Position numbers and translations under genes: made by a program. This document shows, piece after piece, positions 18,368 through 25,174 of a stretch of 25,174 nucleotides of DNA. This DNA comes from a virus, in IMG/VR virus record IMGVR_UViG_3300042946_000201, positions 1 through 25,174 of that record; one strand, 5' to 3'. The notes under the pieces are model-generated. The model saw only the letters and a list, made by a program, of their open reading frames with translations, did not search any database and was not told the origin of the DNA. Numbering within the stretch: the stretch's first letter is position 1; each line of letters starts with the position of its first letter.

Positions 18368-19213
18368 TTAGAAAGGTAAATCACCATCAGCATCAAAGTC
18401 AGCCTGTGGGTCTTCATAAGATTTTTTACCACCAAAGGATACTTCACCAACCTCAGAGTTACCATAAACATAACCGCCTTTTTCACTATCCCATTTTGGT
18501 GTTTCACCTCTCGCAATAGATTCTAGATATTCAACAGGTTTTTTAGAATACACATCAGCCCAACCTAATTCATCATTCACCCAACTATCAGCAGTTGATT
18601 TGTCTGTGTGAATTGGTGCTGGGTCATCATACATAATTGTTTGTATAACTGTGTATGTAGCACCTTTTGGTGTTTTGGCTTTGGTCATTTCAAGGATAAT
18701 GTCTCTACCTTTTTCAGGGTCAGTTACATCACCTTTTGCACGGAAGATAGGAATTAGTTTGTCTAATATACCTTCGTTTTTATAGTTGTGTTTAAATCTC
18801 CAAAATTTTACACCATCTTGCTCGTTGTCACGATCAATTAATTTAACGATGTAAAATTTACGAGGTTTATATTGTTTGGCAAGTTCTTTGTCAGCATCTT
18901 TACCAGTTGCCATTAATTCTTCATACACTTCAGAAAGTGGTGAACGTTCATTGTCGTTCTTTCCTGGGTCATAAAACTTTTGCCATTTACCATCAACTTG
19001 GATTTCGTGAAACCACACTTCTTTAAAAGGGGAAGTTCCATCATTTGTTGGTAAAATTCTTAGTCTTTTTTGTCCTTGTTTTTCATTGTCTTTAAGAAGA
19101 GCTGCGAAGTATTTCTTCATTCTCTCATCTTGAGACATTTTGTTAGTGTTTGTACTTGATTTTTGTGATTGCTCGTACTGAGCCAAAATCGCATCTAAGG
19201 GATTTGTCGCCAT
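18368..19213 (-). CDS. 32: Single-stranded DNA-binding protein, T4 gp32 type
   Basis: Coats ssDNA at the fork and during recombination, working with UvsX and the helicase. It has 281 residues (T4 gp32 301). The N-terminal LAST-like basic region (MKKYFAALLKDNEKQGQKRL) is followed by the core: RILPTNDGTSPFKEVWFHEI, YKPRKFYIVKLIDRDNEQDG and VKFWRFKHNYKNEGILDKLI are typical of marine and T4-like gp32 proteins. The protein has no cysteine at all, so the zinc-binding loop of T4 gp32 (three Cys and one His) is missing; a Gly/Asn/Asp loop (YDPGKNDNERSP) stands in that place. The C terminus is acidic and ends DADGDLPF, much like the bacterial SSB tip. It has its own promoter-like leader and terminator, suiting a highly expressed gene. 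Family call firm, tip function inferred. Confidence 0.92.
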   Translation of the reverse strand: MATNPLDAILAQYEQSQKSSTNTNKMSQDERMKKYFAALLKDNEKQGQKRLRILPTNDGTSPFKEVWFHEIQVDGKWQKFYDPGKNDNERSPLSEVYEELMATGKDADKELAKQYKPRKFYIVKLIDRDNEQDGVKFWRFKHNYKNEGILDKLIPIFRAKGDVTDPEKGRDIILEMTKAKTPKGATYTVIQTIMYDDPAPIHTDKSTADSWVNDELGWADVYSKKPVEYLESIARGETPKWDSEKGGYVYGNSEVGEVSFGGKKSYEDPQADFDADGDLPF

Positions 19214-19248
19214 GTTTTAAAAATTTTTTGATTAGAAAATATTATACA

Positions 19249-19280
19249 CAATAATAAGTGTCAGCCGTGAGTTTGTCAAA
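19249..19280 (-). promoter_or_regulatory. Promoter-like sequence for gene 32, Bacteroidota type
   Basis: The minus strand holds TTTG (19280-19277), a 20-base spacer and TATTATTG (19256-19249). This differs by one base from the Bacteroidota primary-sigma consensus TTTG-N19-21-TAnnTTTG. The same bases also read TTGACA, 17 bases, TATTAT, a near-perfect sigma-70 promoter. Transcription would start near 19243, leaving about 30 bases of leader before the ATG at 19213. It falls in the 74-base gap before gene 32, where a promoter is expected. Confidence 0.7.
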
Positions 19281-19287
19281 TGATAAA

Positions 19288-19965
19288 TTAGTAAATTTTT
19301 TGGAATCCTGAGTTATTAAATCTGTCAGGGTCTTCAATGTCATCAAAATCTCTAAAACTTTTTTTGATGTCGGGTTGAGAATAGTTTTGAACATCGTCTG
19401 GTCTTATAATATATTGTTCTCTACCCATATCTTCAAATTCATCTTCTTTTTCTTGGAAAAATTGACTTAATTTTTGATTGAATGGACCTGAATCTAAACT
19501 TCTCAACTCCATTTTTTCTTCTGGAGTTTTAACTCTATATTTTTCAATTTTAGATTCAATTGAATTTAATTTATCAATAATTTGATCCATATTAGATAAT
19601 TTGCTCTCTAGGTCATCCAAGTGTTGGAAAAGGTTTTCAAAATAAGTTTCTTGTTTTTCTTCAACCGATTTTTGTCCTTTAACCAGGTCAGTGACTTTGA
19701 TTTTCTTTTCTTTAGTTTCGTCTTCTATTTTCTCAACCTCTGGGTCTTCGCCAACATTTATTGGTTCAGCTGGAGGTAATGGAGCTCCCGCACCGCCAGG
19801 AGGGGGTGGTACATCACCAGGAGGAGGTGGAGGAGCACCAGCACCAGGAGGAGGAGGTGGAACGTCACCAGGAGGAGGTGGTGGTGGTACGTCTTGTTCA
19901 TTAATATAATTATTTATATCTTTATACCTTCTGATTTCATTTAAAATTTTGACATCAATTCTCAT
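19288..19965 (-). CDS. Poly-proline/coiled-coil protein, 225 aa
   Basis: Function unknown. After a 26-residue leader (RIDVKILNEIRRYKDINNYI) comes a proline tract at residues 27-68: runs of six, five, five and four Pro separated by GDV or GAGA units. A charged acidic/basic segment follows (EKIEDETKEKKIKVTD), then a probable coiled coil at about 103-146 (LDDLESKLSNMDQIIDKL, SIESKIEKYR), and an acidic C-terminal part rich in Asp, Glu and aromatic residues. There is no membrane segment and no Cys. The design (stiff Pro spacer plus multimerising coiled coil) suits a scaffold or tether. It lies 5 bases after the 74-residue gene that follows the giant tail protein, and before the gene 32 promoter, so it probably belongs to the structural transcript. 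Confidence 0.8.
   Translation of the reverse strand: MRIDVKILNEIRRYKDINNYINEQDVPPPPPPGDVPPPPPGAGAPPPPPGDVPPPPGGAGAPLPPAEPINVGEDPEVEKIEDETKEKKIKVTDLVKGQKSVEEKQETYFENLFQHLDDLESKLSNMDQIIDKLNSIESKIEKYRVKTPEEKMELRSLDSGPFNQKLSQFFQEKEDEFEDMGREQYIIRPDDVQNYSQPDIKKSFRDFDDIEDPDRFNNSGFQKIY
19762..19887 (-). repeat. Degenerate tandem repeat coding for the proline tract
   Basis: On the plus strand this reads as repeated GGAGGAGGTGG units linked by tcaccag or agcacca; on the coding strand they are CCA/CCT/CCC runs. Four proline blocks of decreasing length alternate with GDV and GAGA. It is a GC-rich island in an otherwise AT-rich region. Because units differ in length (6, 5, 5, 4 Pro), repeat expansion or contraction between related phages is likely. 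Confidence 0.85.
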
Positions 19966-19970
19966 TTTAA

Positions 19971-20195
19971 TTATCCGTTTAATAATTGTTTTATTCCGTT
20001 AGTTGTTTCAACTTGGATTTTTTTGTTTGTCTTAATTGTGTTATCAACTCTTTCAATCAAACCATCTTTCATTCTAACGACATAACATTCGCCAGTTTGT
20101 ATGTCACAAACTTGTTTTGTACCATCTCCTAAGTCTTTCTCAGTTGTTTGGGTTTTTCTACCTAAGTAGTTTTCTAATATAGTTTTTACGCTCAT
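19971..20195 (-). CDS. Small unknown protein, 74 aa
   Basis: Unrecognised. It has a short N-terminal helix (SVKTILENYLGRKTQTTEKD), a compact centre DGTKQVCDIQTGECYVVRMK with two Cys six residues apart (C29, C36), and a Lys/Thr-rich C-terminal part ending in KQLLNG. The Cys pair could form a disulfide or bind metal. The gene lies between the giant tail protein (40 bases) and the proline-rich protein (5 bases), suggesting a small virion or assembly part. A TATTTATA motif lies 14 bases before its ATG; there is no Shine-Dalgarno sequence. Confidence 0.75.
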   Translation of the reverse strand: MSVKTILENYLGRKTQTTEKDLGDGTKQVCDIQTGECYVVRMKDGLIERVDNTIKTNKKIQVETTNGIKQLLNG

Positions 20196-20223
20196 AGTTA
20201 TATTTTTATTATAAATATCTTAT

Positions 20224-20241
20224 AGATAATAAAAATTATCT
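20224..20241 (-). other. AT-only hairpin at the end of the giant tail gene
   Basis: A 7-bp inverted repeat (AGATAAT / ATTATCT with a four-base loop) overlaps the stop codon of the tail gene. It is nearly all A/T and is not followed by a U-tract, so it is probably weak. It could slow or end some transcripts, or protect the 3' end of the message. It may also be chance in AT-rich DNA. Confidence 0.25.
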
Positions 20242-23200
20242 TAAAACAGAATTATATACATCTATTGATGTTTTTACAATATTTTCAATTTCTTTTAATC
20301 CATCAGAATAAGTTGTTGGGGGTTCTGCCCCAGCTAAAGATTTATAAAAATTTTTACCTAATTCATAATTTGATTCATTAGTGACAATAACAAATTTACT
20401 AATATCGGTTACAGTATTTTGTAATTTTAATGAATTTGGTACATCTTTCCATCTATCAAACATAAAATCTAAATGTTTGTCTAATGAATCAAAATATGCC
20501 AATGCCTCACCTTTACTATCACAAAAGAATTTTTTAGAATATTCTTTAGAACTTGCAAAACGTGCTGAACTTGGTCCCCAATCTTGACCTTCTACTAAAT
20601 TAACTGCCGAATAATTATGACCATAACCTTCAATTATTGTCTCGCCACCTGAGTAAAAATAAATTCTTGCAAACATACAATATCTTAACAATACGGAATC
20701 AGTTCTTGCAATAATTTTATTAATTACGTCTTGTAATGTTTGTAAAGTAACTATTGGTGGTTCAACTACATAAGTGTTGTATTTAGTTCCAGCACTACAA
20801 TTCTGTTGACTATTAACTGTAACTTCAAACGATGATGATTTTGCCGCAACTACATTATTTTTTTCTTTAGCCTTTTCGGCATTTTTTTCTTGTCTATTTT
20901 TTTCAATAATTGATTGTAGTAATTTTTGTTTTAAGGATAGTAAGAAATTATCTATCTTAGGTAGTGATGCAATTGGTTGTCTAATTCCTTCAAATGAGGT
21001 GGTAAATGAACCAGGTCTTATTTGATGATTAACACTTAAAATCATATAAGGTCCACTAAACATTGGTACATTTCTAAGATTAAAATACATTGTTGGTTGT
21101 ATTAAAGCATTACCCATCATTGATACACTACACGTATAACTTCTGTTTTTATATAGATTATACAATGATGTACTCTGAGTTGCACCAGCTCTATTATTAC
21201 CTTGATTTGCTAATTGATTGTTAATTTCTAATGATTCTGATGTTGCAACACCACTATCTTGTCCAACACTAAAAGTGTTAAAAATACCTTGATTTTGTGG
21301 TCCAATATCAACATTAAATCCAACAACTCTATTTGATTTATCCCAATCATTTTTACCAATTAAATTTTCAACTAATGGGTTATCACTAGCACGTCTTAAA
21401 TCAAAAGCATCACTTCTTTTCCTAAAATCCACATTTTCTTTTAAATCTAATTGACCACTAGGTTTTCCTCCATAAAAACAAACCATTTTAGATGTTGAGT
21501 CTCTATAATCAACACTTGTAAATGTTCCAAATAAAGTATTTGCAAAATCTAATGTTGATTCAATTCTTGGTTTAGGATTTTTAACAGAATCTTGCACACC
21601 ATAAAAATTAACATATGATGGTATATTCATAACCATAAAATTATTCTCCACCAAAATTGTTTGCACCATAGATAACATTGAGTTTTTTGGATTAAATGTT
21701 TTTAGAAGAGAATTTAATTTATCTATATCTACCAAAATTTTATCTCCAACATTTCTACTAGCACGATCCATTAATAAAACATCCTCAAATAGTGTTTTTG
21801 TTTTAAAATCATTACCTGCAATCCATTTATCGTTTAATGCTTTAAACATTTCCCATAGTTCTAATTTAGGTTGTGGTTCTCCTTGTATAGCACTACTAAT
21901 TTGTTCTTCGAAATTAATTTTTATATTATCTAACGAATTTCTAATATCAATCATTAATGAATTAACAATCTTATCTCTAAAACCATTTATTTTATTTAGA
22001 TAATTGGTCATAGCAATTAAGAATGGAGATGAACCAATGTTACTAATTGACGATGGTGTTGGTCTATATACAACGGGTGTGACTTGTTCAAATAGTATAA
22101 TGAATTGAGCGTCAGTTGGTGTTGTTGTTGTACTACCAAATATACCAATAATCGTATTGTTAATTAAAGACTTATAATAAATTTCCGAACCAGATGTTGT
22201 ATAAACATCATTGTTTGGTGGTAAAGAATATTCACTCTCAAACAACAAAACACCATCCTTGTTTGTAAATGTTGTTCTGAATTTTGTTTCTAATTGTTGT
22301 ACATTTATAGTGTCACCACTTCTTAAATCGGCAACCGCAACTAATGTTGGTAATATTTGATTTGTTGGGTTTGGTGGTGGAATATAATTACTTTGAAACT
22401 GATTGAGTTTTTGTGTCGCATATATTTTAATAATTGGTGCTAACAATTTTACATTTTCTGGTGTAAATTCAACATTTAAATCAATAAAAAAGTCAGTAAT
22501 ATATGAACCACTATTTTTATATTTTAATTCTGGTATTTCTGAAAATCCAACATAAGTAAATAATGCGGCCCAAGCTTCAATATAATTATTTTGAGAATTT
22601 GCTAAAGTGATAACCCCATTTAATGTGGGTAAAGCATTTGGTGTATTTGTTGTATATTTGTTCCATTCAACTTTATCAACTATTGGTAATGTTGAAAATG
22701 ATGTAAATAATCTTCTATTGTAATTTGATGGATTTCCATATTTAAATACAACATCAAATTCCAAAAATTTACCGAGAATATCTTGGACATTGATAAATTG
22801 TGCAGTTTGAGCTTTACTAACAAATTCATACCCAGTACTTCCTGTTGTATTTGATATTCTCAACATAGTCCTCATAAGACCTTGGAAGTTTCTAAAACTT
22901 TTGGTTAATGGAGTGTCAGTAAGTACAGCAGAATTTGTTATTTGTATCTCAGTATCGTCTGAAAATTCATTAGCATCATAAATTGATTTTGAGAATTTCA
23001 AAAACTCATTTTCAAATTTATCCAATACATCTTTTTCAAATACTGAAAACATTTCATCCATCTTCGCATATTCATTATTTAATCCTGTTATTGTAAATGC
23101 GTCCTGAAATGTGTCTCCAGTTTTAATCATTTTTAAGTATTCTTCTGGTAATATTTTTTTGACTCTTGAGTTGTCAAAATATCCATAATTTGGCGCTGTC

Positions 23201-25174
23201 CAAAATAATCTAACTGAACCATTATATATTGCACTATTACCTAATATTGGTTGTTTTATAGTATTGTTTTGTCCAAAACATTCATTTTTGGTTTGGTTAA
23301 ATAAAGTACCGCTTGATGGTAATAAATACATAAAATTACCATCATTAGTTGTGATAGCCAATGACCAAGGAATTACTCTGATAGTTGTTTCTGCATTTAT
23401 TATAGGTAATGTTGCGTTATAATCTATAATTGCATTATTAACATAATTCATAGTTAATCCTGAATTATCTAAAACATTTTGGATTGTTGCTGATGTATAA
23501 TTATTACTTGGAACATTAACAACCGAGAATAATCCAGTTGAACCTGTTTGGGTTGGTGATACTTGATATTTACCAATACCTCCAGGTGTTCCATCAATTT
23601 GAGAAACAATTGTTGTGTCAGATAAAAGATTAACCCCAGCTAAAATTGAACCAACTTGTAATCCATTTGAACTTATTTGTGTAACAGTTAACGTTGTTCC
23701 ACTAACATTACAAGTTCCATTGATTTGTGAAGTAATTAATTCATACCCATTAAAAAATACACTAAAATCATTGATTAACTTTGGGTAGAATCCAACATTA
23801 AGTAGTGTTGATGTTTCTAGCCCAATGATTGTATTTGTTTCTAATACAATATCATAAGGTGTATTATCAATTGTTAAATTATATGTCTTAGTTGCGGCTG
23901 ATGTTATTGGGTCATAGTTTGGTACTCTATCAAAATCTTTCCAAGATTCATCTAAAATATCCACACCACTTTCAATAAATTTCTTATATCTATGCCAAAT
24001 TGAACCATATTTTAATATCCAAGCATATGGAAGTTTGTGTATTGCCCCAAATTTTTTAATGGTTGCAAAAATATAATCTTGTAATATATTTGTTCCATTT
24101 TCATATTTAAGATATTTCTCTTTTAAAGTTGCTAAAGGTAAACTATTAATCAAATAATAAGCTGAACTAACAAAAGGATTTTTATCGTAATTTCTGAATT
24201 TTTTTAACCCATCTTGAATTGAGTTAATGAAATATGGTGTATTAAGTATTGATGTTGTTTGTTCAAAATTAACACCACCACTATAATTCAAATATCTAAT
24301 AGTACCCTCAGTTAAAATTTGGTCTTTTGGGGGTCTATTGTAGAAACTTTTCAACATATCATTCGTTGGTGCTGTTGTTTGAGAAGAACGATTAATAGGT
24401 TGTGGTTCTGTATTATTTTTTTGTGCAAAAATAGTAAAAGGTTTCCCAAATATATTAGGTGTTGTTGGTAAAAAATTAGCTATAACTTTATTGGTTGTAT
24501 TATATTTTAATATTTCAGTTACAACAAATGCTGATTCAGGAGTTTCAATAGATTCACTTTGAGCTAAATATTTTTTAACCCAATTTTTATTCGTAAAAGG
24601 GAAAGTATCTGTGAAATCAAATTTTTTATTTGTGTTTGATGTTAAAAACTTTTCAAATTCAACTTCACTTGTTAATGTTATCTGAGGTTGTGAAATTGAT
24701 TCACCTAATATATTTGAGTTTAAGAATTCAAAACTACCATTAGTGATTTGATTCCTAATATAAGGGGTATTAAATATACCTCTAACAAAATTCTGCCAAC
24801 TTTCACCAACTCCGTTATTTGAAAACTGACGTAATAAAGATTCAAAGTTACCTGAAGAAATTATATAATTTTTTAACTTATCCACAATAAAAGGACTTCC
24901 TCCATCTAAAGCGTTTTTTACATTTGTTTTTTCACTTTCAGATATAAATTTTATTATTGGGTCAATAAAAGATGGTGTATCTTCCACCCTAGATATTTTT
25001 GAAAAGTTAATTATATATATAATTCTTTCATATATTTCATAGAAGAATTTAACTTCTTCTTGATTACTAAAAACATTATTACCAATTGGAAATTCAATTG
25101 CGTTTATTGATATTCTTTTTATATCACTAACTTCATTCGAATTTTTTCTTTCTGCTGGTGGGGTGTCTCTTTCG
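20236..25174 (-). CDS. Giant multi-domain tail hub/spike protein, C-terminal part only
   Basis: The frame is open from the stop at 20236 to the right window edge. An internal GTG at 24987 is not a credible start, because the bases before it still encode protein-like sequence (FPIGNNVFSNQEEVKFFYEI). Numbering from that GTG, residues about 418-490 form a Gly/Thr/Ser beta domain (SGTTLTVTQISSNGLQVGS, then GGIGKYQV) of a kind common in phage fibres. Residues about 1225-1335 (NVDIGPQNQGIFNTFSVGQ, YMILSVNHQIRPGSFTTSFE) resemble the hub fold of gp27/gpD-like proteins, whose last strand says that the field sets up previous coordinates. A Lys/Glu helix follows. Residues about 1425-1555 (GYGHNYSAVNLVEGQDWG, then FDSLDKHLDFMFDRW) look like a glucosaminidase-type domain lacking a clear catalytic Glu. 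With at least 1640 residues it is much longer than T4 gp27 (391). A hub role is likely but inferred; the true start is outside the window. Confidence 0.75.
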   Translation of the reverse strand, partial: ERDTPPAERKNSNEVSDIKRISINAIEFPIGNNVFSNQEEVKFFYEIYERIIYIINFSKISRVEDTPSFIDPIIKFISESEKTNVKNALDGGSPFIVDKLKNYIISSGNFESLLRQFSNNGVGESWQNFVRGIFNTPYIRNQITNGSFEFLNSNILGESISQPQITLTSEVEFEKFLTSNTNKKFDFTDTFPFTNKNWVKKYLAQSESIETPESAFVVTEILKYNTTNKVIANFLPTTPNIFGKPFTIFAQKNNTEPQPINRSSQTTAPTNDMLKSFYNRPPKDQILTEGTIRYLNYSGGVNFEQTTSILNTPYFINSIQDGLKKFRNYDKNPFVSSAYYLINSLPLATLKEKYLKYENGTNILQDYIFATIKKFGAIHKLPYAWILKYGSIWHRYKKFIESGVDILDESWKDFDRVPNYDPITSAATKTYNLTIDNTPYDIVLETNTIIGLETSTLLNVGFYPKLINDFSVFFNGYELITSQINGTCNVSGTTLTVTQISSNGLQVGSILAGVNLLSDTTIVSQIDGTPGGIGKYQVSPTQTGSTGLFSVVNVPSNNYTSATIQNVLDNSGLTMNYVNNAIIDYNATLPIINAETTIRVIPWSLAITTNDGNFMYLLPSSGTLFNQTKNECFGQNNTIKQPILGNSAIYNGSVRLFWTAPNYGYFDNSRVKKILPEEYLKMIKTGDTFQDAFTITGLNNEYAKMDEMFSVFEKDVLDKFENEFLKFSKSIYDANEFSDDTEIQITNSAVLTDTPLTKSFRNFQGLMRTMLRISNTTGSTGYEFVSKAQTAQFINVQDILGKFLEFDVVFKYGNPSNYNRRLFTSFSTLPIVDKVEWNKYTTNTPNALPTLNGVITLANSQNNYIEAWAALFTYVGFSEIPELKYKNSGSYITDFFIDLNVEFTPENVKLLAPIIKIYATQKLNQFQSNYIPPPNPTNQILPTLVAVADLRSGDTINVQQLETKFRTTFTNKDGVLLFESEYSLPPNNDVYTTSGSEIYYKSLINNTIIGIFGSTTTTPTDAQFIILFEQVTPVVYRPTPSSISNIGSSPFLIAMTNYLNKINGFRDKIVNSLMIDIRNSLDNIKINFEEQISSAIQGEPQPKLELWEMFKALNDKWIAGNDFKTKTLFEDVLLMDRASRNVGDKILVDIDKLNSLLKTFNPKNSMLSMVQTILVENNFMVMNIPSYVNFYGVQDSVKNPKPRIESTLDFANTLFGTFTSVDYRDSTSKMVCFYGGKPSGQLDLKENVDFRKRSDAFDLRRASDNPLVENLIGKNDWDKSNRVVGFNVDIGPQNQGIFNTFSVGQDSGVATSESLEINNQLANQGNNRAGATQSTSLYNLYKNRSYTCSVSMMGNALIQPTMYFNLRNVPMFSGPYMILSVNHQIRPGSFTTSFEGIRQPIASLPKIDNFLLSLKQKLLQSIIEKNRQEKNAEKAKEKNNVVAAKSSSFEVTVNSQQNCSAGTKYNTYVVEPPIVTLQTLQDVINKIIARTDSVLLRYCMFARIYFYSGGETIIEGYGHNYSAVNLVEGQDWGPSSARFASSKEYSKKFFCDSKGEALAYFDSLDKHLDFMFDRWKDVPNSLKLQNTVTDISKFVIVTNESNYELGKNFYKSLAGAEPPTTYSDGLKEIENIVKTSIDVYNSVLR

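Noticed and set aside
19691-19909. Plus-strand frame coding for a Gly-rich 72-residue peptide
   Set aside because: It is the mirror of the proline tract on the minus strand: CCN codons read backwards give Gly-rich codons. It has no leader context and lies wholly inside the supported gene.
1-25174. tRNA genes, CRISPR arrays, integrase or attachment sites, insertion sequences
   Set aside because: Looked for by eye on both strands. No cloverleaf-like sequence, no regular spaced repeats and no transposase or integrase motifs were seen, and almost no non-coding space is available.

Overview
The window is part of an AT-rich (roughly 70 % A+T by eye) genome of a contractile-tailed, T4-like phage (class Caudoviricetes). 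Every gene I can support lies on the minus strand, so transcription runs from position 25174 towards 1. Genes are tightly packed: several start/stop overlaps, and no gap is longer than about 81 bases. Start codons lack Shine-Dalgarno sequences and instead have A/T-rich leaders. The promoter-like sequence before gene 32 fits the Bacteroidota primary-sigma consensus (TTTG, about 20 nt, TAnnTTTG) with one mismatch. Together these suggest a host in the Bacteroidota (for example a flavobacterium), but this is inference.

Layout in transcription order. (1) 25174-20236: the C-terminal 1600-odd residues of a giant tail protein. It is cut by the window edge, because its frame stays open to the last base. 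It carries an adhesin-like beta domain, a late hub-like domain and a possible lysozyme-like C-terminal domain. (2) 20195-19288: a 74-residue unknown protein and a 225-residue protein with a poly-proline tract and a coiled coil. (3) 19280-18320: gene 32 (ssDNA-binding protein), with its own promoter-like sequence and a hairpin/U-tract terminator. (4) 18308-9596: a replication, recombination and nucleotide cassette. It reads: 75-residue unknown, UvsX recombinase, 68-residue unknown, cytosine-5 DNA methyltransferase, RNase H/5' nuclease, 151-residue unknown, DnaB/gp41-type helicase, and class Ia ribonucleotide reductase small and large subunits. It ends at a strong terminator at 9561-9587. (5) 9514-1: a baseplate operon of gp25, gp6, a 1770-residue protein, a 584-residue protein and the start of a further gene at the left edge.

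The helicase, RNase H, gp32 and UvsX would act in replication and recombination. The ribonucleotide reductase supplies dNTPs and the methyltransferase probably modifies the phage or host DNA. gp25, gp6 and the following large proteins build the baseplate wedge, and the giant protein at the right edge is probably central tail hub/spike material.

The least explained parts are: the 1770-residue baseplate-associated protein, which carries a roughly 95-residue polytopic membrane-like core followed by a Cys cluster; a ten-residue motif shared by it and its downstream neighbour; the giant multi-domain hub protein; the poly-proline protein; and a cysteine-free gp32 ending in an SSB-like tip. I see no tRNA, CRISPR array, insertion sequence or integrase.
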